DNA from: Geomonas edaphica
GTDB taxonomy: Bacteria > Desulfobacterota > Desulfuromonadia > Geobacterales > Geobacteraceae
Reading direction: 5' to 3'
NCBI RefSeq assembly: GCF_004917075.1
Contig: NZ_SSYB01000001.1
Coordinates: 729,097 to 793,096, forward strand
DNA length: 64,000 nt
In this document: in pieces, positions 52,779-60,581 of the stretch
Numbering within the stretch: position 1 is the first letter of the stretch
How the letters are laid out: every line of letters starts with the position of its first letter
Made by a program: the position numbers and the translations under genes
Notes under the pieces: model-generated
Databases searched by the model: none
The model's input: only the letters and a program-made list of their open reading frames with translations
What the model was told of the DNA's origin: nothing

Positions 52779-54254
52779 CTACCGCACTATGGTCGGCGGC
52801 TTCACCTCGTGTTCCGGCTTGAACTGGAGTTTCTTCGCACCGCGGTTGTTGAGGTACTTCGGAAGTTCGAGGTCGACCTTCTCGGGTACCTTCTCGCCGG
52901 CCTGGGCGAGGAGCTGGCGCAGGTGCATGTCAGCCGCGGAGGCGTGGTTCGCCGCATCCTCGAGGACCCGCATCCCTTCGGCGGGGTTGTGGAACCCGGT
53001 TGAGTTCTCGGCCCCCACGAACACGAGCCGGTAGAAGGCCTGCTCGTAATGCTCGCGCGCCATCCCGTACAACTCCTGGTCGATCTGCTTGCCCGCACTC
53101 CTCGCACGGTTCGCCATCTCGAACAGCTTCGCATTCGTGGCAACTGCGTACCCGGCTTTGAGATACCGGTCGGTGAAACGGTCCTGGATGTCGATTACCT
53201 TCTGCCTTAGCTGGACGGGAGTCTCGCCGTGGCAGGCGGCACAGGCGGACATGTTCCCCTTCAAGGGGCTCATGATCCTGTGGTCGGTGAGATCCTCGCC
53301 GTCCACGGTCATCACAGGCATATGGCAATCGGCGCAGGTGACGCCTGCCATGTAGTGCGGGCTCTGGTTCGAGTAGAACTCATACTCGGGGTGGCGGACA
53401 AAGCCAAGCTTGAAGCCGGTAACCGCCTGGACCCACTCACCGTTCGCAGGTGAGCTCTTGATCTGCTTGATGATGTTCTCGATGGTGATGTGCCCTTCCT
53501 GGCTACCCGCCCAAGGAAAGATCACGTTGGTGGAGTGCATGTCCTTGTCCTTCGGGATCATGTAGGTCACGTGACACTGGGCGCAGACGAAGGTGCGTTT
53601 TTGTTCCCTGGTCAGCTTCGTCTCGTCAAGTCCGATCTCCTTGAGCGCCTTGCCTAGCGTGAAGCCGCGCGAGATTTTCAGGGCCATCCCCTTGTTGTCG
53701 TGGCAATCGACACAGGCAACACCCAGGGTCTGCTTGTCCTTGGGAAGCCTTGCCAGGACCTCCTTGTACGGGGTCGGGAAATAGGCCGGTCCCATGTCCT
53801 TGGCAAGTTTGGGCGCGTAGGGAGTCTTGCAGGTGAGACAGGAGCCGCCCGCCTTGATCCTCCCGGGATCGACCTCGAGCTGGTCCTGCACCATATAATA
53901 GTGGCCGCGCGGCTCGTTGTACTCGGCCCCGAAGCCCCAGCCGTTGTATAAAAGCGCAAGGAAGGGATATTCGTCCAGTTTGTCGCGCCGCTCCTCACCG
54001 ACGTCATACCCCCTCTTGTATTTGCTGAGACCTGCCGGGGTTGGTTCGCTGGTCAGCTTCCACTGCTGGTAGTGAATGGGATAGAGCTTGCCCCAGTGCG
54101 CCGGATCTATGGCGACATCGGCTGGATCTAACTTGCCTTCCGGGGCCATTTCGCTGGTCATGGGATCCATTCTTTTCTGCACGCACGCACTCCACATCAA
54201 AACCGCAGTCATAAGGGCGAAAACTGAAAGGTACCTTGCTTTCCTGCTACGCAT
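52779..54254 (-). CDS. nrfA: Ammonia-forming cytochrome c nitrite reductase (NrfA)
   Basis: NrfA reduces nitrite to ammonia in the periplasm with six electrons. The 491-residue product has a signal peptide and five haem motifs: the active-site CLTCK at 139-143, then CVDCH (181-185), CAQCH (224-228), CADCH (307-311) and CAACH (338-342). Catalytic residues include Arg116 in EPRGHYY and His288 in VRHPEYE. The usual calcium ligands are altered: CAQCHVEY in E. coli is CAQCHVTY here, and the KxQ before HPEY is FVR, placing Arg287 where the calcium-independent Geobacter lovleyi-type enzymes have Arg. nrfH is not adjacent; the electron donor must lie elsewhere. Confidence 0.96.
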   Translation of the reverse strand: MRSRKARYLSVFALMTAVLMWSACVQKRMDPMTSEMAPEGKLDPADVAIDPAHWGKLYPIHYQQWKLTSEPTPAGLSKYKRGYDVGEERRDKLDEYPFLALLYNGWGFGAEYNEPRGHYYMVQDQLEVDPGRIKAGGSCLTCKTPYAPKLAKDMGPAYFPTPYKEVLARLPKDKQTLGVACVDCHDNKGMALKISRGFTLGKALKEIGLDETKLTREQKRTFVCAQCHVTYMIPKDKDMHSTNVIFPWAGSQEGHITIENIIKQIKSSPANGEWVQAVTGFKLGFVRHPEYEFYSNQSPHYMAGVTCADCHMPVMTVDGEDLTDHRIMSPLKGNMSACAACHGETPVQLRQKVIDIQDRFTDRYLKAGYAVATNAKLFEMANRARSAGKQIDQELYGMAREHYEQAFYRLVFVGAENSTGFHNPAEGMRVLEDAANHASAADMHLRQLLAQAGEKVPEKVDLELPKYLNNRGAKKLQFKPEHEVKPPTIVR

Positions 54255-54395
54255 TTGTGCCTCCTTTTGCTCAAGATTTGATTGGAAAACGCACCACAGT
54301 CTACCACCGATTCCGCAGTTGTCCTCCTCCGCGTCGTCAGGACGTCATAGGCACCGTACAAACTCGAATTCAGACGAAGGGGTGATGATTGTTAT

Positions 54396-54409
54396 TTGAC
54401 CTAAGTCAA
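54396..54409. promoter_or_regulatory. FNR/CRP-family palindrome in the nrfA-chemoreceptor gap
   Basis: TTGAC-CTAA-GTCAA is a perfect inverted repeat of the form bound by FNR/CRP-family regulators. Its centre (54402.5) lies 41.5 bases upstream of a start that would place a -10 hexamer TACTAA exactly at 54432-54437, as in a class II activated promoter for the chemoreceptor. On the nrfA side the corresponding -10 is poor. The regulator is not identified. Confidence 0.7.
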
Positions 54410-54499
54410 AGATGTATACATATAAAGAAGTTACTAAAGTAACCGACAAGTATTTAGAGCTCATTTTCAATGGTTTTACTTATTACAACCGGGGGGCAC

Positions 54500-56485
54500 A
54501 TGTTACAGAACCTGAAGATTCGCTACAAATTGCTGCTGCTACTCGTCGTACCCTTGTGTGGCATGTTGATGTTCGCCTCCTGGGGGATAAAGAACAATTA
54601 TGCCCTGTCACAGAGGATGGTTCAGACGGAGACCCTCACCAGATTCGCGGTGCAGGTCGGCGACCTGATTCACGAAATCCAGAAGGAACGTGGATATTCC
54701 TCGGGATTCATAAATACAAAGGGGACGAAGTTTGGTACGGAGCTGAACGGACAACGTGAAAAGGTGAATCAGAAACTTAACTCGGTAAAGCAAATATTTA
54801 CCACAAACGCTTCGGCGCTTGCTGCGGCCGGGCCCGGGTTCGACACGGCCGGCACGGTGCTTTCCTCCCTCCAACAGACACGCGGCCGAATCGACGCGCT
54901 GCAGATTCAAGGCTCCGAGTCGTTCGCGTTCTACACGAAACTTGTCGATGCGTACACCAAGGTCATCGCCAAGGTGGCGACAACGAGCGGCGCGCCCGAG
55001 GTCATGAGGGAGGCGTCGGCCTACTACGCCTTCGTCAAGGCGAAGGAAGAAGCGGGAAAAGAGCGTGCTACGCTGAACGCGGTCTTGGGCGCGGACCGCT
55101 TTGACGACGAGACCTACCAAAGAACCTTCGATATCGCGGGCGCCCAGAAAACGTACCTTGAACAGTTCAGGACCTTCGCGCCGGAATCGGTCCTGCGTTC
55201 GTACGACGAGAAGTCGACGGGTCCGAGCTTCGAGAAAACCCGGCAGATTCGCGCGGCTGTGCTGGCCAAGGGGGTGAGCGGAGGGTTCGGCATCGCGCCG
55301 GAAGAATGGTTCGCCAGCGCTTCGGATAAAATAAACGTGCTGAAAGAGCTGGAGGATGAGCTGGCAAAAAGGATCATCGTGACCGCAGAAGGCCAGGCCG
55401 CCGAGGCGAGACACGCACTGCTCGTGGCTCTTCTGTCCACCTTCGCCCTCTGCGTGGTAACCGTCATCGTCTGTTTCATCATCATGCGCGGCATAACAAA
55501 CCCCATCGCACAGCTCCTCGCGATGCTGAAAGACATCGCCCAGGGCGAGGGAGATCTCACCAGAAGGCTCACCGCCGAACGAAAGGATGAACTGGGAGAA
55601 GTAAGCCTCTGGTTCAACCGCTTTGTCGAGAACGTCCACGGCATCGTCGCTTTGATAGCCAAGAGTACCGTTGAAGTCTCGAGCGCCTGTCACCAACTTA
55701 GCAGCACGGCGGAACAGATAGCCACCGCTGCGGAGGAAGTCGCCTTCCAATCAGGGACCGCGGCAACCGCAAGTGAAGAGATGTCGGCGACATCGAACGA
55801 AATTTCCAGGAACTGCGGTGAGGCAGCGTCATCCTCCAAGCGTGCGACCGACACGGCACAAGGTGGCGCAGCAGTGTTGCACGAGACACTGCAGGGGATG
55901 GAAAAAATAGCGGCCAACGTCCGGGAGTCCGCCCGCACCGTATTGAACCTCGGGACCCGTTCGGACCAGATCGGCGAGATCGTGGGAACGATAGAGGACA
56001 TCGCCGACCAGACGAACCTGCTTGCCTTGAATGCCGCCATCGAGGCGGCGCGTGCCGGCGAACAGGGGAGAGGTTTCGCCGTCGTTGCCGACGAGGTGCG
56101 CGCCCTTGCCGAGCGCACCACACGCGCGACCCGGGAGATAGCCGAGATGATAAAGACGATTCAGTCCGAGGCCGGGGGCGCCGTGGAAACCATGAATCAG
56201 GGTGTTGCCGAGGTGGAAAAAGGGATGGAGAGTTCCAGGAAATCGGGCGAGGCTCTGCACCGCATCCTGGAGGTGATCGACGAAGTGAACCGTGAAATCG
56301 ACCTGATCGCGACGGCCGCTGAGGAGCAGACCGCGGTGACCGGCGAGATATCGACAAACGTGCACCAGATAAAGGACGTGGTCTCCGAGACTGCGCGCGG
56401 CGCGCACGAAACGGCGGACGCCGCGGCCCATCTGAACCGGATGGCGGACGACCTGCAAAAGATCGTGGCACGCTTCAGGCTGTAA
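54500..56485 (+). CDS. Methyl-accepting chemotaxis protein with NIT (nitrate/nitrite-sensing) domain
   Basis: From ATG 54500, with GGGGGG upstream, the product is 661 residues. It has a transmembrane segment (about 9-28), a periplasmic all-helical NIT domain (about 40-290) with its signature LIHEIQKERGYSSGFI and YYAFVKAKEEAGKERATLNAVL, a second transmembrane segment (about 305-330), a HAMP domain (NPIAQLLAMLKDIAQGEGDLTRRL) and an MCP signalling domain with hairpin EIVGTIEDIADQTNLLALNAAIEAARAGEQGRGFAVVADEVRALAERT. The NIT family is named for nitrate and nitrite sensing. It is divergent from nrfA and shares an FNR/CRP-type site, so taxis to nitrite or nitrate is the likely role. Confidence 0.93.
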   Translation: MLQNLKIRYKLLLLLVVPLCGMLMFASWGIKNNYALSQRMVQTETLTRFAVQVGDLIHEIQKERGYSSGFINTKGTKFGTELNGQREKVNQKLNSVKQIFTTNASALAAAGPGFDTAGTVLSSLQQTRGRIDALQIQGSESFAFYTKLVDAYTKVIAKVATTSGAPEVMREASAYYAFVKAKEEAGKERATLNAVLGADRFDDETYQRTFDIAGAQKTYLEQFRTFAPESVLRSYDEKSTGPSFEKTRQIRAAVLAKGVSGGFGIAPEEWFASASDKINVLKELEDELAKRIIVTAEGQAAEARHALLVALLSTFALCVVTVIVCFIIMRGITNPIAQLLAMLKDIAQGEGDLTRRLTAERKDELGEVSLWFNRFVENVHGIVALIAKSTVEVSSACHQLSSTAEQIATAAEEVAFQSGTAATASEEMSATSNEISRNCGEAASSSKRATDTAQGGAAVLHETLQGMEKIAANVRESARTVLNLGTRSDQIGEIVGTIEDIADQTNLLALNAAIEAARAGEQGRGFAVVADEVRALAERTTRATREIAEMIKTIQSEAGGAVETMNQGVAEVEKGMESSRKSGEALHRILEVIDEVNREIDLIATAAEEQTAVTGEISTNVHQIKDVVSETARGAHETADAAAHLNRMADDLQKIVARFRL

Positions 56486-56494
56486 CGGGATTAG

Positions 56495-56528
56495 GCGCCC
56501 CGTCCCTGCTAAAGCCTGGGCGGGGCGC
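56495..56528. other. Hairpin between the convergent chemoreceptor and diguanylate cyclase genes
   Basis: GCGCCCCG (56495-56502) pairs with CGGGGCGC (56521-56528). No T-run follows, so it is a possible weak terminator or pause. Confidence 0.5.
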
Positions 56529-56529
56529 G

Positions 56530-57432
56530 CTACCCGATGCTGAGCCGGTTTTTGCCGGCCGTCTTGCTCTGGTACATGAGGGAATCGGAGCGCTGCAGGA
56601 GGGTGTGCAGCGTGTCGGTCTTGAGCGCCATGGTGGCGCCGATGGAGATGGTGACGCGCAGATGCACGTCATCGACCAGGAGAAAGGACTTCTCGACGAG
56701 CTTGCGCAGGCGCTGTCCCATGTGCTTGAGGTTCGCGGCGGTGACGTTTCGGACGATGCCGACGAACTCCTCGCCTCCCCAGCGCCCGTAAAGGTCGAAG
56801 GGGCGGGAGTTAGCGCTCAGCGTGCCGGCGACGAACTGCAGTACCCGGTCGCCGGTATCGTGCCCGTAGCGGTCGTTGATGCACTTGAAGTCGTCCAGGT
56901 CCATGAACAGGACGCCGAAGGGGATGTCGTAGCGGTTCAACTCCTCAAGGCGGGCCTCGAGCTCACGGTCCAGGTAACGGCGGTTGGCAAGCTGGGTGAG
57001 TCCATCCAGGAGGGCCAGTTTTTCCAGCTCCTGCAGCCGCATCTCGTTGGCCGCGGTAAAGCTGTCGTCGGAGAACATCTCGACGCCGCCGATTACCTTG
57101 CCGTCGTCGTCGGTGAGCGGCACGACCCGGACCAAGACCGGCAGCCGGTGACCGTTTTTATGGTGCAGAAAGACGCGCGCTTCGTGCGGAGTGCCGGATT
57201 CTATGGTGGTCGCGAGGGGACATTCACTGCAGCAGAGGTTTAGGCCTATATCGTCGACGTGGCAGAGGATGTTGTCTGCACACGGCTTCCCGACCACCTC
57301 ATCCGCGCCGTAGCCGGAGATCCTTTCCGCGGCGTGGTTCCAGAAGACGATCTTCCGGTTCATGTCGACGATATACAGGCCGTCACGCAGCTCTTCGATG
57401 ATTTTTAAGTATGAAGCGCTGCTGAGATGCAT
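56530..57432 (-). CDS. PAS-GGDEF diguanylate cyclase
   Basis: The 300-residue cytoplasmic protein has an N-terminal PAS domain (about 8-125) with the Cys-rich insert CCSECPLATTIESG, and a GGDEF domain (about 138-300) with active site RWGGEEF, preceded by an RPFD inhibitory site. The guanine contacts Asn and Asp are present in NDRYGHDTGD, so it should make c-di-GMP. The CCxxCP segment resembles the CEDCHL segment of the PAS histidine kinase at 10769-12157 and might bind a metal, an Fe-S cluster or respond to redox. Confidence 0.92.
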   Translation of the reverse strand: MHLSSASYLKIIEELRDGLYIVDMNRKIVFWNHAAERISGYGADEVVGKPCADNILCHVDDIGLNLCCSECPLATTIESGTPHEARVFLHHKNGHRLPVLVRVVPLTDDDGKVIGGVEMFSDDSFTAANEMRLQELEKLALLDGLTQLANRRYLDRELEARLEELNRYDIPFGVLFMDLDDFKCINDRYGHDTGDRVLQFVAGTLSANSRPFDLYGRWGGEEFVGIVRNVTAANLKHMGQRLRKLVEKSFLLVDDVHLRVTISIGATMALKTDTLHTLLQRSDSLMYQSKTAGKNRLSIG

Positions 57433-57575
57433 GACACGTGCTCCTTCAGGGCGGAGAAGACTGAACCGGTATCCGAAGGATGCGCGGCCAGACAGCGAAT
57501 AATGAGCAAGATGTGGCCGAAGTGTTAATGAGTATAGTCGCTGCCCGTAAGGTTGTCAAAAAAAGCCCGCCCCAG

Positions 57576-58478
57576 CTAGACACCGAGGATCGCCCCTTCC
57601 AGCAGTCCGGAATCGCTCACCTTGAAGCTCCCGAAACCGAAGACGCGCATGGTGGTCAGCACCACCAGCACTCCGGCGATGATGAGATCCTCCCTGCCCG
57701 GCTCAAGGCCCGGCACCAGGAGGCGCTCCTGAGGCGTCAGGGGAAGCAGCCGCTCGAACATCGCCTCGACCTTCGCAAAAGGCAGGGTGTAGTTGTTCAC
57801 CCGCCGATAATCGTAGTCGGTCATGCCGAGGTCGATGGCGGCCAGGGTTGTAGCGGTCCCGGCGGTGCCGACCAGGGTTGCGGCGGCAAAACGCTCGAGA
57901 TGCCCTTCCCCCTGAAGTTCCCTTTTGAGCCCTTCGAGTTCGCGTCTGACCTTCTCCTCCATGGCGGCGACGCTCCCCTTCCCTTCCGTGAGACGTACCA
58001 CCCCGATCGGGAGGCTGCGCGAGAATAGCGGCTGCTGCAGCGCCGCAAGCGTGTACTCGGTACTCCCCCCTCCGACGTCGAAAACGGCGAGATCCTCGTC
58101 CTTGTTGTCGAGGATGGCGGCGACCCCCCTGAGGGTGAGGACGGCCTCCTCGTTGCCATCTATCACCTCGAGGGTGATGCCGGTTTGTTCCTGTACACGA
58201 CGACAGAACTCCGCGCCGTTTTTGGCGTCGCGGACCGCGGAAGTAGCCACGGCTCTCACGCGACGGACGCCGTGCGTCGCCATGTCGGCGGCAAATTCCT
58301 TGAGTGCTGCAAGCGAGCGCAATTGCGCCTCTTCCGAGAGCCCGAACTCCCTGGTGAAGCCCCCCCCGAGCCTGGTGATGATCCTCTTGAGAAGGATCTG
58401 GCGGTAGGGATCCCGGCTGGCGATCAGGAGGCGCGCGGTGTTGGTGCCGAGGTCGATGGAGGCTACTTTGTCGGTCAT
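57576..58478 (-). CDS. Exopolyphosphatase / guanosine pentaphosphatase family protein (Ppx/GppA)
   Basis: From the ATG at 58478, the first in a conserved position, the product is 300 residues. It has the actin-like ATPase-type phosphate loop SIDLGTNTARLLIA (residues 6-19), EEAVLTLRGVA, VFDVGGGSTEYTL and LVGTAGTATTLAAIDL, as in Ppx and GppA. It may hydrolyse polyphosphate or pppGpp; the short length (lacking a C-terminal HD domain) is usual in this group. Its start overlaps the end of the Na/Pi cotransporter gene by 4 bp, so phosphate uptake and polyphosphate breakdown are linked. Confidence 0.9.
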   Translation of the reverse strand: MTDKVASIDLGTNTARLLIASRDPYRQILLKRIITRLGGGFTREFGLSEEAQLRSLAALKEFAADMATHGVRRVRAVATSAVRDAKNGAEFCRRVQEQTGITLEVIDGNEEAVLTLRGVAAILDNKDEDLAVFDVGGGSTEYTLAALQQPLFSRSLPIGVVRLTEGKGSVAAMEEKVRRELEGLKRELQGEGHLERFAAATLVGTAGTATTLAAIDLGMTDYDYRRVNNYTLPFAKVEAMFERLLPLTPQERLLVPGLEPGREDLIIAGVLVVLTTMRVFGFGSFKVSDSGLLEGAILGV

Positions 58479-60145
58479 GGGGTTATTCCTTTCTTTTCGT
58501 TGATCATGGAGAATCCGAGTTGGGCGATCTTGGAGAACGAGGCGATCATGTCGCCGTACAAAAGCCCGGAGACGATGCTGCACTTGCCGCTTTTCAGACG
58601 GCGCAGGTGACTTGTCTGCAGCTCGCTTTCAAGCGCAGCGATCTCGAGCTGGAGTGGGGTCAGGTCGGGGGCGTCCTCACCCTTCAGGACCGCCTCGCAG
58701 AGTTGCACCACGGCGCCCACCCGCGCCGCGAAACGCTTCAACTCGTCCATCGCGCTTGATGAAAAACGAAGCCGCTCTTCCTTCTTGCGCATCAGGTAGT
58801 TGAGCACCGCTTCGATATGGTCCCCCACCTGTTCGATCTCGTTCACGAGCTCGAGCATGGCCGGGATTTCCACGGCGCGCTCAATCGAGAGCGTCTCGCG
58901 CGAAAGGGCCACCAGGAACTGGGACATGTCACGATGCAGGATGTCGAGAACCACCTCCTTGTCGCGTACCGCGGCGGCTACCTTGGGGTTGAAGCCGTCG
59001 AACTGGGAAACGAGGTCGGCATACATCGAGGCGGCGATGCTCCCCATGCGGGCCAGTTCGTTCCAGGCCTGCACGAGAGCGATGGTCGGCGTCTTGATCA
59101 CCCGGACGTCGATGAAGCGGGGCCTAGGCTCGCTCTCGGAGCGTCTCGTCGGGAGGAGCGTCTCGGCGGAGCGGGCGAAGAATCCGATGGTCGGGAGAAA
59201 CACGAGAAGCGACGCGACGGTGAAGATGGTATGCGCGTTGGCCAGGTGTCGGGCGATGTGCGGGCGCAGGGCCTGCACCACGGCCTCGGGCGGAGCGCCC
59301 TGGTGCAAAAGGGTAAGGTCGCCGGGCGAGACCTGGGCGACCAGGCGCAGAAACAGCGGGAAAAATATGAACGCGAGGGCGATGGCGCCCCAGCTGATGC
59401 CAAGGTAGATGATCACGGCCCGTTTCGCGGTCTGGCTGCCGCCGATCGATGCGATGAGCGGGATGAGCGCCGCACCAGCCACCTCGCCTATCACCATGGC
59501 GATGGCGGAATCGTAGGAGAGAACACCGGCCGAAGCGAGTGCGATTACGATACCGAGGGTGGCGCTGCCGGATTGCACCACAAAGGTGAGGAGCGCGCCG
59601 ATAAGGACCGCCACCAGGCGCAGCGAAGGTAGCGTCTGGTGCAGCCCCGCGATGATGGCGCTCTCGCTGAGCGGCAGGCAGGCCCCCTCCAGGATGGAAA
59701 GACCGAAGAAGACGAGACCGATACCGAGGAGCATCCGGCCGAGATTGGAGAGTCTCCTGCTGCGCGAAAAGAAGCTGAAGAAGACGCCGAGGGCGATGGC
59801 CGGTAGCCCGAGTGCGGAGACCCGGAAGGCGATGAACTGGATGGCGAGCGTGGTGCCGATACCGGTGCCTAGCAGTACGCCCAGGGCTTGGTACAGCGAG
59901 AGGAGACCGGCGTTAACGAAGCCGACCACGAGCACGGACGCAGCCGGGCCGGACTGGAGCAGCGATGCGAGACAACTGCCGAGCAAAGGGGCGGTGAGGC
60001 GGTTTCCGGTGGTGCGCTCGAGGATGCGGCGCAGGCGCTCTCCGGTGACCTTCTGCAGCCCCTCCGACATGGTCCGCATGCCGAGGATGAAGAGCGCAAG
60101 GCCGCCGAGGGCCTCTACGATGTACGACCAAAAGGTGGGAAACAT
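58475..60145 (-). CDS. Na/Pi cotransporter family protein with PhoU-like domain
   Basis: The 556-residue protein has an N-terminal membrane domain with the duplicated signature of NaPi-II transporters: QSGPAASVLVVGFVNAGLLS in the first half and QSGSATLGIVIALASAGVLS in the second, and about eight helices. The C-terminal 200 residues form a cytoplasmic helical, PhoU-like region (ELVNEIEQVGDHIEAVLNYLMRKKEERLRFS). It probably imports phosphate with sodium. It is translationally coupled to the Ppx/GppA gene. Confidence 0.92.
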   Translation of the reverse strand: MFPTFWSYIVEALGGLALFILGMRTMSEGLQKVTGERLRRILERTTGNRLTAPLLGSCLASLLQSGPAASVLVVGFVNAGLLSLYQALGVLLGTGIGTTLAIQFIAFRVSALGLPAIALGVFFSFFSRSRRLSNLGRMLLGIGLVFFGLSILEGACLPLSESAIIAGLHQTLPSLRLVAVLIGALLTFVVQSGSATLGIVIALASAGVLSYDSAIAMVIGEVAGAALIPLIASIGGSQTAKRAVIIYLGISWGAIALAFIFFPLFLRLVAQVSPGDLTLLHQGAPPEAVVQALRPHIARHLANAHTIFTVASLLVFLPTIGFFARSAETLLPTRRSESEPRPRFIDVRVIKTPTIALVQAWNELARMGSIAASMYADLVSQFDGFNPKVAAAVRDKEVVLDILHRDMSQFLVALSRETLSIERAVEIPAMLELVNEIEQVGDHIEAVLNYLMRKKEERLRFSSSAMDELKRFAARVGAVVQLCEAVLKGEDAPDLTPLQLEIAALESELQTSHLRRLKSGKCSIVSGLLYGDMIASFSKIAQLGFSMINEKKGITP

Positions 60146-60198
60146 GGCAAGGCCGGTTCTGGCTCTGTAAAAGCTGTACTACAGCTACAAAACAATGG

Positions 60199-60227
60199 GC
60201 GCCCGCCGGCGGGAGGCCGGCGGGCGC
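60199..60227 (-). terminator. Hairpin terminator after the IHF/HU gene
   Basis: GCGCCCGCCGGC pairs perfectly over 12 bp with GCCGGCGGGCGC across GGGAG. On the minus strand CCATTGTTTTG follows, a weak T-rich tail, consistent with termination of the IHF/HU gene. Confidence 0.72.
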
Positions 60228-60279
60228 AATGGTGACTACGAAGATCTTCGGATCCCGCGGACGTCGACGGAAAGTTCAG

Positions 60280-60555
60280 CTAACCGGAGACCTTTTCCTT
60301 CAGTTCCTTGCCGACCTTGAAGAAGGGAAGCTTCTTGGCCTTTACTGAAATGGATTCGCCTGTCTTGGGGTTCCTTCCGGTATAGGCGTCGTACTCTTTC
60401 ACCACGAAGCTTCCAAAGCCCCTTATCTCGATCCGGTCACCGGATAGCAGGGCTTCGGTCATCGAAGCGAAGACCGCGTTGACCACCTCCTCGGCTTTCT
60501 TGAAGGAGAGGGTCTTTCTGGCAGCGAGAGATTCAATGAGTTCTGATTTGTTCAT
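60280..60555 (-). CDS. ihfB: Integration host factor beta-like DNA-bending protein (HU/IHF family)
   Basis: From ATG 60555, with CGGAGGTGG upstream, the product is 91 residues. It opens MNKSELIESLAARKTLS, as in IHF-beta, and contains RIEIRGFGSFVVKEYDAYTGRNPKTGESI, the DNA-bending beta-arm with its conserved RNPKTG. IHF-beta is more likely than HU from the start and the FGSF/RNPKTG pattern, although a homodimeric HU-like role is possible. It lies downstream of the TPR protein gene, overlapping only in the upstream open frame. Confidence 0.85.
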   Translation of the reverse strand: MNKSELIESLAARKTLSFKKAEEVVNAVFASMTEALLSGDRIEIRGFGSFVVKEYDAYTGRNPKTGESISVKAKKLPFFKVGKELKEKVSG

Positions 60556-60581
60556 TGTCCACCTCCGGGGAACCACTTGCT

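Noticed and set aside
54396-54409. The palindrome as a specific NO-responsive (Dnr/HcpR) site
   Set aside because: TTGAC/GTCAA half-sites are shared by several FNR/CRP-family regulators, so the individual regulator cannot be named.
60280-60555. IHF alpha or HU as the assignment
   Set aside because: The opening MNKSELIESLA and FGSF/RNPKTG pattern fit IHF-beta best, although HU cannot be excluded without phylogeny.
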